Assembly (NCBI GenBank): GCA_024516035.1
Contig: CM044967.1
Coordinates: forward strand, 12,885,592-12,949,591
Origin: Bactericera cockerelli
Taxonomy: Eukaryota; Arthropoda; Insecta; Hemiptera; Triozidae
DNA length: 64,000 nucleotides
Direction: 5' to 3'
In this document: piece by piece, positions 23,509 to 35,122 of the stretch
Layout: every line of letters begins with the position of its first letter
Position numbering within the stretch: the stretch's first letter is position 1
Translations under genes and position numbers: made by a program
The notes under the pieces: generated by a model
Told to the model about the DNA's origin: nothing
What the model saw: the letters and a program-made list of their open reading frames with translations, nothing else
The model's database searches: none

Positions 23509-24671
23509 TTCCTTCTACTCGATTCTCTTCATATTTCTATTCTTTAATCATCGCTTCTGATCGGATTACCTTATTTCTATCCCTTGGTACTTTTATAATC
23601 AGTTTCTATCTAAAAAGAGACATAGAAAAGGGGACATGGAAATAAGTCTATAAAAATAATGCTTTATTGTGTCTTTTTTAATACCTTCAACTATTATGAT
23701 TGGAATAACTGTTTGAGAATTTAACCTTAAGGAACAAATTATGAAATAGGATTACAATAATTATTGTTGCCATCTTCGAGGCTCATAAATCTTACGATCC
23801 ATAAGTCATCATAACTTTGGTCTAGACAAGACACCTCCGCCCCCAAAATTCAGCTTTGTAAAATTTATTTCTAAAATAAGACTTTGACCTGTCAGCATAA
23901 AGGGACTCTTTAGTCATACCTACGTCAGTATTATTAGAGAACTCAAGGGATCGACATTTTTTTTTTTTTTTTTTGCTTTTATACCCAGGTTTCTCTCGGA
24001 TATCTAATAATTCTTTTATACTTAAGTTCCTTTTTTTAAAGATTAGTCTCCATCGGGTAGATGGGTACTGTTGGGCGATTGAAAAGGGGCACCTGCTAGC
24101 ATTAGCCTCAATCCCCCTACTATACTCATGTTCATCTGTATTTTTAATCATTATAATTCTATTCCAACTGGCCCTTTTCAATTCAGAAACAAACAGTTGA
24201 TATCCTCCTTCTCTCACACAGAACCTGACATCTCAAACTGTACTCAGGTTAAACTGTATCTGTCATCATTACAGTACTATTCCAACTGGCCCTTTTCAAT
24301 CCACAAACAGTTGATATCCTTCGTCTTACACACAGAACCTGCCATCTCATTTGTATCTTTCCTAAACACCCAGAAGCGAAGAAACTAATTTGAATAATTG
24401 GATGTAGAAGACACATATGTGATCACCCAGAACTTTGATGTTCATTTCCATACTGTGCTCAAGATCCTTTGCACTATTAGCTCTAGGCCAGGGATTATAA
24501 TTTCAAACGCTGTATGTCTGTTGACTGAGATGAGTTTGAATGTACAAGCTCCTGTCATATTGAGAAATTTCATTCATGACAATAATGTATAAAGGTACCT
24601 TCGGGTAATATCTATTTGAAAAAGAAATGAACACATACACACCAGGCAGCTATGAGGATACATTGCTTGGT
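23509..24671. other. Unassigned, with a local direct repeat
   Basis: A roughly 130-bp direct repeat (about 24135-24235 and 24255-24345) shares TATTCCAACTGGCCCTTTTC, CAGTTGATATCCT and CACACAGAACCTG. No gene is recognised. Confidence 0.4.
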
Positions 24672-24672
24672 A

Positions 24673-25025
24673 TTACTTCCGAGAAATTCCTAATATTGTG
24701 TTCGTTTTTGTAAAAAAAAAACACACATTTTTCTGCTCCGATTTCAATTTTTTTCATAACCTCCTGAGCAACTTCGGTTTTGTGTCTGTCTGTCGGTCTG
24801 TTAAAAATATTGCTTGTAACGCGCAAATCTCGGAAACTACTGAACGGATTTCTATGAAATTTTGTACACATATAGGAGACGTTCTGTAGATGGACTCATT
24901 TTAAATTCATCAACTTCGCACTAGCGGTTTTGGGTGAAAGAGACCACTAACTTTTTACATCTTGTGAACGATACACTCGATTTTGATGAAATTTTGTATG
25001 TATATATTGTATATGCATATTATTG
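24673..25025 (+). mobile_element. Family C copy, 3'-truncated
   Basis: Begins TTACTTCCGAGAAATTCC, contains GTCTGTCTGTCGGTCTG, AACGCGCAAATCTCGGAAAC and a final GATTTTGATGAAATTTTG. The 3' half ending GGCAGTG is absent. Confidence 0.65.
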
Positions 25026-27049
25026 TTGATGATAAAGTCCATATTATTAGCCTTTTAATAAAGTTTTTACGATCATGATTTTCATTATAAAATAAATCAG
25101 GGAAATTTCATCCATTTATTATAATCCGAACTCCAGGATTCTCGCACACGCTCAATTACAAGAACTGACCTTCAGACCACTGAACTACCCATGCATTCTT
25201 TCACTTAACTTTGTCTGTCCAAAAGTTCACAGCTTTCAAATGAAATAATCACTAATCGAGGATCAAAATAAAATTAATCCCACGCTAAAGTGAGAATCGA
25301 ACCCAACCGTCCTAATGTATCGTTCCACTTTCACGTGTCTTTCTACTCTCATCTGAAAGGCAGGATTTGGTATTGCGAGTCTCTCCTGTCTAGATCAGAC
25401 ATGAATGATTATAAGATTCAATAAAATAACCAATTAATATAACCAATCTACATAGGTATAAAAAACACAAGATCTGATGAATGCCTCGTTTTATAAATCA
25501 ATTAGGTATCAGTTCGTATGAAGAGTATGATTTCCGCTCTCTGATTGGATTAGCGTCGATTATTTATCAATAGTCATAATTAAATTAAACGGTTGCTTAC
25601 GCATAAATGTTGCCATGACTGGTAACAAGACGTATAATCGCAATTAACGATGACGAGTCTTTCACTGCGTAAATCTAACGTACCTCTAGGTAGCATAGCA
25701 TGAGATAACTGGAATATTATCAATAATTTAATATGTATATTTTATGTAAAATTTGGGGAACTTTCAAGAAATACGGTCTATAACACAAATCATTGGCGTT
25801 CTCAACAAGGTTGGCGATTTGGAAGGGCACAGAGCCGTAAAATATGTGTCAGAAGGAGTATCAAAACCATCCAACCTCAAAATCTCAACCATGAAGAAAA
25901 GGTTGAGCAATTTCAACCCCAAGTAGGATTGGAAAATGTTTTAAAATTTAAATATGATGCACACGAAGGCTGTTTGTTAATCTTATAATAATGCTCAGAT
26001 AAATGGGAATAATATTAATATTAACCAGGTACTTGCACCACATGAGCTATTTCTAATGAGCTGAAATCTTATTGTTCGTGAGCCTAGATTTTCTAACATA
26101 AAAATTGAATATGTGGAACTGCATCAGACTGTTTTAGAAAGTGAATCTTGCCCATTTGAAAGTGAAAACGGAAATTTTAAATAGGTATTTGAGAGGGAAT
26201 AAAGAAAGAGAGATAGAAAGAGCGAGAGAGATTAATGCCGAATGTCGGCCTTCATTGACATTAATTTTAATTGGCGATTAAAATTGGATAAATTTTAATG
26301 CCTTGATGAAATCATTTTTGACAAGTTTCACTTTTCCTTTGGTCAAATCTAATTATTATAAATATTCTTCTCACTTTTCACACTGAGTTGGTTTGGGTAT
26401 TGAGATAAAACTATGTTAGCAGGAAAATTGAGGAGCAATATAGAGGCATCAAGGAAACTCAAAATATTGAGAAAAGGTAGAGTGAAAGAGGAAGAACTTT
26501 TCCTCTTCCCATAATTCCTCCTCTTTTTTCCAAGTAACCGTGGTTTTCTTTCTTAAATTCTCCTTGTGTTAAGGGACAATTTTTTGCTGGTTATGTACTT
26601 ATGTACATTAAGATAACGAAATCCCCCTCCCTCTAGAGCCCTTCAGCCACCGTACAAAATGTTTAGAAACAGGTGAAGTACACAAACAGGGCGGCCATAT
26701 CAACAAGTTTCGGTCGGGGATGTTTACACGGTAGAGTTTCTTCTGAATATGTTTTCCGTCTTTCTTTTGCTTTGGTGGTTATTTTCCTTGATGCCGTATT
26801 TTTTTCCCTCTATTTTTTTGACCTACTTGAAGTTTTGTTTTGAAATATTGGTAGCCATCTCGTAGCCATTGGTAGCCATTCTTTTTGGTCTTCGAAATAG
26901 GTTGGTTAATTAAAATAGTGATCGAAACGGTCGTTTCGCGGGAGAACACCTCAAAGAAATTACAGTGCTTAAAAAAACGACAACGACCTCAAAGAAACGA
27001 CAGCAGTGTGGTTAACTTGGACGCTTGGTCCAGCGCAATTCGAAAGTTC
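25026..27049. other. Unassigned intergenic sequence
   Basis: A family G fragment lies at about 25865-25935 (CTCAACCATGAAGAAAAGGT). No gene is recognised. Confidence 0.3.
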
Positions 27050-27060
27050 AATTGTTTAGG

Positions 27061-27336
27061 TAGCCAGCGTCGATGGCATGTTGAATACACCGGTTCCCTT
27101 CAGAACACCGAAGTTAAGCGACATCCAGCCAGGTTAAGACTTGGATGGGTGACCATTCAAATTCTAATTCTCGTGACGCTGGCTTTTCCCGGCCCCACTC
27201 AGGCTGGGTGAGGTCAATGTGAGTAGCAGGTTTGTGAGTTTCCTGCGTATGGAGGGTAAAACCCCCGTCGTGATATGACCATGGCAGTTGAAAGCGACGT
27301 TAAACCCCACTTAAAAAAAAAAAAAAAAAAAAAAAA
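27061..27336 (+). mobile_element. Complete 5S-rRNA-derived SINE with poly(A) tail
   Basis: The head at 27063-27183 (121 nt) reads as 5S rRNA. GCCAGCGTC at the start pairs with GACGCTGGC at the end as helix I. GAATACACCGGTTC and CACCGAAGTTAAGCGAC follow in 5S order, and GACTTGGATGGGTGACC covers the internal C-box promoter. A body (GGTAAAACCCCCGTCGTGA, GTTGAAAGCGACGTTAAACC) and poly(A) follow. The element is flanked by AATTGTTTAGG at 27050-27060 and 27337-27347, an exact 11-bp target duplication. This makes it a SINE3-class retroposon, transcribed by RNA polymerase III and mobilised by an unknown LINE. Confidence 0.9.
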
Positions 27337-27347
27337 AATTGTTTAGG

Positions 27348-29159
27348 ATATGGGTGAAAAAATTAATTGTTTAGAAAATATAGCTTGAAATCTTATTTGA
27401 GTTAAGACTGTGTATTGCTTAAAATATAAATGGTTTATAACTTTATAATATTGTTTAATACATTAATTGTTTCGAAATAAAGACTTTCAACTATGGTTTG
27501 GAAGATGAACATAGAGTTTTATGTACACATTCATTTCTTCTCAGGCGTGTTCAATGTTCGATAATATCTTGCCGGACACATTTCCGAGAGAGAACTTTTG
27601 AAATTCTCTCGTTTCACTTTTTAAACACGAGCTGTGGGTAAACTATTAGAAAGGAAAAGTAAGTGGGTGTTTCCGAGATTCCTGAATCGTGTAGTGTTTG
27701 AACATACTTTGAACTGTTCCAAATTCTAAACAACGATCAGAGAGGTCGTGCTATTCTTATTTCAGCACAAGTAATTCAAATTTGCCAAGTTTGTGGAAAT
27801 TCGGTAATAATAATAAAAATAATAATAATGCGGAACTCAGAAAATTAGTGTTATTGATTATGGTACTAAACAAGGTAAACTTGGTCGAACCGGTCACTTT
27901 TTTTTCAATTTTTACTTTTCTTATCGTTAAGATAGGAAAGTAAAACGATATTTGTTTTCGGGGGATTGACAACTCTTTATTGACAATAATAATATTGACA
28001 AAGGGCGTGATTAATGCCTGAGGCAATCTCTGCCATCAAACCCATGGGAATCTATTTTTAGAAAATTTTGCCCTACGCCCTAACTGAAAGACAGTACGTA
28101 CTATAAATTTTTAGATTGCTTCTCTGTCTAACGACTTACCTCATCTGGGTCCCAACACTTAAGTAGAGTATGGAAGTAGTTAGTGGTTTCCAAGACATAA
28201 ATTTCTACACAAAAACCGCCGCGTCAGTAAAAAATAACCAGGCCAGCACTGTCGAAGATCTGTGCAAGAATGTGTGTAACCCAGATACTTGTGTCACTCT
28301 GAGTGATGGGTCCGGTGGACTGATCGGTGAATTCGGTGACTAGTGATGTAACAAGGAGCACGCCGGGAGAATAGAAATCAATCACATGAGGAATCCTGGG
28401 CTTCTCAACGAGACGTCTGGGTCCCGAGACACCTGGCCAATTAGTGCGACACGTTTGGTGATCAGTAAGACATTTCTGATTGTAACGAGACAATTGTGAT
28501 AGACTATAGTACTCTTCGTGTTGAGCAGTAACGAGGCATACCTGTTGTTATTGTAGCGAAAACGAACGTGAGTACTTTTCGTGCTAAACTGTCGTAAAAA
28601 GATATTGTGTTTGATGGTAAACGAAAGTACTAGGGAAGAAGCGGGCTAATTGTTATCAGTTGGACTTAGCCTCTCAGCGAAAAGCCCTCTTTTAATGCAA
28701 GTGATTTGTAAAGTGAACTGGAGGGGATGTAGAGAGATAAGGGAGGTGTCATACGTGCTAAGTTTCCAGTTTCTCTGAACTATCTCCCAATATGATGTTC
28801 TCAGGAGTTCTTCACAGTTGACCGGTCCATGATAGTACAAAAAAACATTACAAAGATATTATTAATAAAATATCAAAAAAGTTCAAATACGAAATGATTA
28901 ATATGTATTTCCACGGTATAACTATCAAGTATAAATTTTCTGTACCGTAAATTATCAAGCTGGTGCAAATAAACTGCAGATACAATCTTCAGAAATCCCT
29001 GCATTTCTGTTTTGTTCCGTGCACATATCTTAAATAATGCATGTAGAACAGTAAATTACAGCTTTTCTAGGTCGCAACCTACGAGCTCAAATCTCATATA
29101 TTCCCGATGCCCCCGCAGGAAGAAAGGAGCTATTTATCCTTCCTGCTAAGATCCTTTCA
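27348..29159. other. Unassigned intergenic sequence
   Basis: A small fold-back, AGGGCGTGATTAATGCC ... TACGCCCT, lies near 28002-28081 and may be a decayed MITE. No gene is recognised. Confidence 0.3.
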
Positions 29160-29300
29160 AACACGTACCCACCTAGCGGAGATGGAGGTTAATTTGAGTA
29201 GCTTGTGTTTGTTTGGCAAGCTAGTGGGTGGTAAAACCCCCGTCGTGACATGACCATTGACCATGTAGTTGAAAGCGACGTTAAACCCAATTACGTATAA
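29160..29300 (+). repeat. 5'-truncated 5S-SINE copy
   Basis: Shares GGTAAAACCCCCGTCGTGA, ATGACCAT and GTTGAAAGCGACGTTAAACC with the 3' part of 27061-27336, with a small ACCATTG duplication. The 5S head is absent. Confidence 0.75.
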
Positions 29301-30125
29301 ACAAACAAACCTGTACCGCTTTAGGATTGGTTCCCTTTTTCTTTTTTTTATTGTCCAATTTCAAAAAAATCTCTCGGACGATCAAAACAGTAGTACGCAT
29401 TGTTTCTGTTGACAACAAAATAAGTAACAGCACAGAATAATTTTATGTGTATAATTCAAAAACAGGATCTGTTCCTCAATGATAAGCTAGATCAGAATAA
29501 TATTTATAGCCCACATTCGTAAGAAATTCGTCTGCATTATCTATATTCCAACAACAACAAAAAAAACTAGAATACCTACTTGGCCAAAAGATGTTCTAAA
29601 CAAAAAACAATCCGAGATATCAAGTTAAAAAGAGCAATGTAAAAAGTTCTAAAAGTTATCTTCTTCTGTAGAACAAGTAAATAAAAAGTTTTTCGTGTAA
29701 ACGCAGCTTTCATGTAGAGATAACAAGATGCTGAAGAACAAATGCATTAGAAATACCTCGGTACCGCCATTAATATCTATAGAAATAGAAATGTCAGAAT
29801 CGCAGAGCGCACAGTGGGCGACTTTCAACAACTTCTTGCTGGAAAAAAGCGAACATTCATCTAAAAGAAAATTAATGGAAAACTGAGAGGAGATGAAGTA
29901 TATGTATAACATTAAAATGTTACTCTCAACGAAAATGTCTTGAAAATAAGAAAGTTCCAATTTTGGGTTCCTTCCTTTTTCTTTTATATTTATGTGCCTT
30001 TAGCAATAAAAGGTTTTCTTGATAATAAAAAACAACTATAAAAATGGAATATAGGTATTAAGTATTGACTGTTATATTGGTACCTATTAGTATTCGTATT
30101 TTATATAATATACCAGATGTTTGCC
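29301..30125. other. Unassigned intergenic sequence
   Basis: No recognisable gene or repeat. Confidence 0.3.
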
Positions 30126-30265
30126 CGTACCGACCTCAGTAGCTTGATCGATAAGGCGGCGGACTTGTAACCTGGAGGTCGGTAGTTCAAGTCCCGGTTT
30201 CAGCGTAGATTTAGTAAGGGGAAATTGAGTAGTTGTGATATCGCGAAAGTGATTAACACAAAAGT
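30126..30265 (+). repeat. tRNA-derived SINE family B, best-preserved copy
   Basis: The head reads GACCTCAGTAGCTTGATCGA (A-box-like) and GGTCGGTAGTTCAAGTCCCG (B-box-like). It is followed by GTTGTGATATCGCGAAAGTG and ATTAACACAAAAGTGA. A tRNA fold with a 7-bp acceptor stem is not evident, so this is a retroposon rather than a tRNA gene. Confidence 0.65.
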
Positions 30266-31555
30266 GATTTCTTTCAACTTTCTTCAACTTGCTTGCCCGT
30301 ACATTGCAATGGGACTCAACTGAATTCACACACACAAAGATACAAGTATATTGTTCTCAAACACAGAAATGAACTGAAGTTATAAAATATGGTGAGTGAG
30401 AGAGAAATATTTCAGGGATTTGAAGGTGTTCGTTAAAATAAATGCTGAGGCATGGCCATACTGGGGTATTTTCACTTTTTATAATATTTTCAGGCCAGGA
30501 GTTGGTGGTTTCGGTGGGGTCGATTCTGCTATACATAGTTTATGCTGTTGTAAGAGTTGTATTCATAACAGACAACCCCTCATAGGTAGATACATAGTCG
30601 GACTGTCATTTAGGCACAGATTTGAGTTTTATATTATAGAGATGCCAAAGCGGGAAAAGACAGAGTAAAAGAAGAAGAAGAGAGATGAAAACTATACTAT
30701 AATAGTTCTGTTAAAAGACCGAAATGATGTAGACACGGAAACAATAGCTCGAAATACACAATTTTGAATTCTAAAAATAAAAATGATTTTTTAAACAAAA
30801 GCTACAATAAAATGAATGAAAAGTCCACAATTTATATCACTCTGCCTTCAACAGTAAATATTTTCATTAGTTCCAACGGAGGAAGTGGGTGTAGATAAAT
30901 GTACCGAGTTTTATAGCGCTCTATTTTAACACATCCGCAAGTACATTTTATCATCACAACGAAAAGCAGGTATAAAACTTCGGTGGAACAAAAATTTCAA
31001 CTGTATCATCTCAGCACAATAAATTTGATGTTTTCTCACGTTAAAAAATTCCATTTTTTTACGAATAAAAAGAAAATTTCCTCTCATGTTTTATGTCCTG
31101 AAGTTCCTTTTTCTCATTTTTTGCTCGACTTGAACTTTCTGTAAACTGGTGTGGGATTTTTAACATTAACTTTTAACACATTTCGCCCGTTATACCTAGG
31201 TTTTTATTTTTTTAAAGAAATATTCAATGGGGGACAGCACCTACCACAAAATAATACGAAGATAAGAAAATAGGTATCTACAATAATTTGAATTTTTTAT
31301 GTAAATAGTTGATGGTCCTTATTTATTTTTTGTATAAATTTTTGGCTTAAGCTCTCTCACGATTACTATAGGCCAAATGTTCCTTTTAAATTAATTAAAG
31401 AATGTATTATAAAGTGTTATAAACCTTGTTGTAAAATACATCTATAAAAAATTGTTAAAAAAAAAAAAAAAGAATGTATTGAAATGAAATCTAGCTTGAG
31501 GACGTTGAACAGATAAGGCACCTCTGTCCGGCCAAAAGAGAGTAATGCAAATAGG
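30266..31555. other. Unassigned; contains a family G tail
   Basis: About 30648-30682 has AAGCGGGAAAAGACAGAGTA followed by GAAGAAGAAG, as in 21575-21609. The rest shows no gene. Confidence 0.35.
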
Positions 31556-31660
31556 GTTGGAAGAAAATATGGAACCGCCAGAACCAACCAACCTCAACCA
31601 TGAGGAAGAGGCTGAACCTATGCCTACCACAAGTAAGTTAGGGGAAGGGTAAAGTGAAGG
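31556..31660 (+). repeat. Dispersed repeat family G fragment
   Basis: Carries CCAACCTCAACCATGAGGAA with GAGGCTGAAC, followed by GTAAAGTGAAGGAAGAAGAA. Similar strings occur at 21540, 25885 and 50535. They are likely 3' ends of one retroelement family, probably a LINE or SINE. Confidence 0.45.
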
Positions 31661-31789
31661 AAGAAGAATGTGTATGTATGTATGTATGTATGTACGAATT
31701 TCTTTGTGGTGAAGCACGAGGCCTCTTCACAATTTTTGTGGGTAGCGCAGCATTACTAAGAGCCTCCTTTACATTTCGAATTATTCTAT

Positions 31790-31992
31790 TACCTTAATTT
31801 CTTTTTACTCTGGTAATGCCGCCACTGGTCGTTACTCATACAAGTAACTACTCATTTTTCCTCACGAGGTATGAGTGGACCCCGAACATCCAAGTACAGA
31901 GCAGAAAAAATCCTCCCCCGCTGGGAATCGAACCCAGGTCACCATGTGTGCAATGCATAGCGCGCTAACTCGCTCTGCCACAGTGACTACCA
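31790..31992 (-). repeat. tRNA-derived SINE family E copy
   Basis: The minus strand has the head GTCACTGTGGCAGAGCGAGT ... GGTGACCTGGGTTCGATTCC (A and B boxes), then CTCTGTACTTGGATGTTCGG and a body with CGACCAGTGGCGGCAT, shared with 60000-60301. Confidence 0.75.
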
Positions 31993-32044
31993 GGAAGAAG
32001 AATGTGTTGTAATGAAACTAAATTTTACTACATTGATGAGAAAA

Positions 32045-32325
32045 ATATAAACATGCTGGGGGACTATAAGACCAGCAGTCTAGTTGGGGGACTTTAAACA
32101 GGAAGTAGACCAGCAGTCTGGTTGGGGGACTTTAAGCAGGTAGTAGACCAGCAGTCTGGCTGGGGGACTTTAAACAGGGAGTAGACCAGCATTGGCTTGG
32201 TTTTGGTTCTTTGGGCCTTGTCAATTATTAGCCTCCTTGTAGAGACAGTGGTAGAATTGCTGAGTCATTCCTCCACTGTCTGGCTACCAGCGTTCACGAT
32301 GACGCCACCCTATGATGATGATGAT
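32045..32325 (+). repeat. Dispersed element D, copy 2, with expanded internal units
   Basis: Has three to four tandem units of about 50 bp (GGGGGACTTTAAACAGG...GTAGACCAGCAGTCTGG), then the shared core and an (ATG)n tail GATGATGATGATGAG. Opposite orientation to 1540-1855 and 39722-39885. Confidence 0.7.
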
Positions 32326-32897
32326 GAGAAAAAATAATGTTCCTTATTGCTCTAATACACATAATTTTATAATTCGAGAGTTATATTTTTTGGTCTGACA
32401 AAGCTGGTACCCTATCTGTTTCACGTCCCTCAGAGAGACAAATCTATGATGTGTAAACCCAAAATTCACCATTTCTTACACCTGTTGAAAATCTGGTGAA
32501 AATCGACATGTCACATAATCGAAACGCAATGTTCAGGAACGTAAATTCCAAGAATCTAATACTCAATGAAAGAAAGAGAAATTCTCCACAGCGGGGCACC
32601 CAGTTGATTTCAATTGACAAGACTTCGCCTCTTATTTGTCTTTTGTTTCTCAAATAATATTTGAAGAAATTTGACACAATAGGCGCAGTCACTGGTGTCA
32701 TATTGTTTGCGACAGTATTGCTATTGGCTCAATGAAACTATTGTCAATGTCTCTGGGATTGATGAAATGAAATCACTTCACACTCTCTTCCTAGCTGAGT
32801 TCTCTTCTCCGATCTCCATTTTACACATGCCTCAATAAGTATAATAATTACTTTGTATTCCTAATAAATAAAACAATATATGCTGGACTAAAACTAA
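32326..32897. other. Unassigned intergenic sequence
   Basis: No recognisable gene or repeat. Confidence 0.3.
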
Positions 32898-33027
32898 AGG
32901 CGAAATTAATAGACAGATTCTAACTCTCAAAGCAATGCTAAGCGTCGGTTTTCCCTATTATACACAGTACGCAATCCGTGACTTAGCGCCACAGAGGTAT
33001 TGTAAAAAACGTCTATTAATTGTGCCT
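32898..33027. mobile_element. PIF/Harbinger-type MITE, copy 2 (130 bp)
   Basis: Ends AGGCGAAATTAATAGACA and TCTATTAATTGTGCCT, flanked by TAA at 32895-32897 and 33028-33030. The interior (GTCGGTTTTCCCTATTATAC, CGCAATCCGTGACTTAG) is the reverse complement of copy 1. Confidence 0.8.
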
Positions 33028-33030
33028 TAA

Positions 33031-35024
33031 AAGATAGAGACAGTTAAATGGCATCATGAAACTGTCTTTTGATATTAAAAAGAGAATGTTCGAGAACTAA
33101 TAAAGTTGTTAATAGGTAGTTGCTTATTTCTAACAAAAAGTATAGTTGGAGAAATGTAACATCATTTGGAAAAATATGTGCCTGGCACTCCTGGCTCCTA
33201 CCCAGTGCTAAAAGTGAAGGAAAGTGTTGGTCCTTCAATGAACTGAATTCACAGAACAATGTAAAATATATTATAATAGTATAAGTATTACTGGTTGAAG
33301 GGTGGTGTTAAAGTATAAGTACTGTATTTCTACGAAGTCCGAACTAACGGTAAGCAAAAATACTATGCGTTTATCTTGTTTATTGTTTGTATCGTACTTA
33401 TGTATAGAAATTGAAATCTAACATCTTTCAAACACACAAGATGATAGTTACTTGCGTATTGTAATGACGTAAAAAATAATATCAAGAATACGAACGCACG
33501 TACTTAATTATTTTCCATCAAAATTTAAATAAATACGTGTATGTCATTTCTGTAAATACGTAACCAAACTAAATGAAAACAGATAGGCCTGAGGACAGAG
33601 CGTAATATGTGTTCAACACAAACTAATTGTTCAACTTTCTTCTATTGTAACGTCTTTTTGTATAACACGGCTTGTAATTGGTAATGTTTTCACATTTATA
33701 TATTACTCATGAAATCGTCATAAAGTCTATCAGTATCTTCTATTATCTTGCAATAGAGATTCTCTCTATCTATTATGATGATGATGTTATCAAATTGAAC
33801 ATTGCGGAGTGACTTATGGATACAACTTGTCAATAAGCTGGTGCGACACTTTCTCCTCTTAGCATTCCTCACATTCAGAACACACATAGTTTTAAATTAG
33901 ACATTTCGAAAATGAAATCGAACAAATACGTCATTTGGTCGGTTCATAATTTAAGTGGTCGTTTTAGTTTGGACGCTGGGAGGAACCGTGCAAATAATGT
34001 TTTTTATTGAGTTTTACGTATTATCAACATATCCACAACTTGAGTATTAATTTTCTAAATAAAAAAATATCTATCAGTCCTACTGTCAATAATTTATCAA
34101 TAGTAATAATGCTAACTTTGACTTCATGATACACTAACATGAAAAACAGAAATTCCATGAATTATTTTTATCTAAGAAATCACCAAATATCTACGAATTT
34201 CTTTCATTTGGTATCCCATATTATATTTTGTATGAAAACCTTAACAACATGTGAGACTTTATTAGAACTGCTACGAAAGAAGATTCTTTAGTTTTACATC
34301 GGAAGTGGGAAGCACATGTTTTATATCTATAATGGCAATTTCATTCACATCCATGGACAAGGCCAGTTCTAATGTATCTATTTTGGCTAAGGAGCAATAA
34401 AAAGGGAGTCGACTAACAAAGCCAAACTAGTCTTGACCCTATAGGTTGACTGCGAAAGAAAGCCTCTGTTGAACCACACGTCTGCCACTGTGTGATTGAA
34501 CACACCTATTAGATTTACTAGGAAAAGCTGAAGAAAAATGGCGATCATTTCTGAAATACCTTTAATTTTTTTGCTGAAATCATATTGAATTATTAAACAC
34601 AAGATATGAAACTTTTCACAGCGTCCTGCATACGAAATTTTGTTCTCCCCTTCTCTTTCCTAAGGAACACATTTTTCTCAATCTTGTTGTGGATTACTTT
34701 TATAATTGCTCTAACGTTTCATTCCATGTGATGTTTCTCAATTTAGAGTGCTGATTTTTAGCTTTTTATTTCTCAATCTCACAAAACTCTCAGTCTTTCG
34801 AGACGGTCAAATAATCGTTTCTTTATGAGATTTAGAAATAGAATAAGTGACGTGAGGTCAGTTCGTCTTTTTGGTTTTCATAATGCTTAAATAGGAAAAC
34901 TGTGATTCCTGTCTAACTTAAATGTCGGACTATATACTTAGGAACTTATACCCTTTACACACATATACGTGAGCAATTAGACGTGTGTGAAGTTAGTCTT
35001 ACTGATTTGATTTTTCTGTTTCAG
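33031..35024. other. Upstream flank / first intron of the protease gene
   Basis: No coding signal. It ends in the splice acceptor TTTTTCTGTTTCAG (35024), so at least this end is intronic. No promoter element is distinct enough to call. Confidence 0.4.
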
Positions 35025-35028
35025 AATA

Positions 35029-35122
35029 ATGCCTCGGCAAGCAGTTTTCAGGATACTCTCAGTATTCTGGATAAGTACAGTAGTCCCTGGGATCTCATCT
35101 ATAGAGGATGATTTCGTCAGAG
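35029..35122 (+). CDS. flz: filzig-like gene, coding exon 1 (leader)
   Basis: The ATG at 35029 is 4 nt after a good acceptor (pyrimidine-rich, TTTCAG ending at 35024). It encodes MPRQAVFRILSVFWISTV and onward, with a hydrophobic core typical of a secretory leader. The exon ends in phase 1 at the consensus donor AG|GTAAGT (35123). The leftover G joins exon 2 to give the Arg-Gly-Arg-Lys that precedes the clip-like module. At least one upstream non-coding exon is implied. Confidence 0.72.

Noticed and set aside
23822..24217. 131-codon minus-strand frame
   Set aside because: It runs through a T tract read as poly-Lys and has no recognisable domain or splice context.
27063..27183. Functional 5S rRNA gene
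   Set aside because: Length and helix I fit, but the sequence departs from 5S in several places and is fused to a poly(A)-tailed body with a target duplication. It is a SINE head.
26885..27211. 108-codon plus-strand frame
   Set aside because: Its second half lies in the 5S-derived SINE head. There is no sign of a gene.
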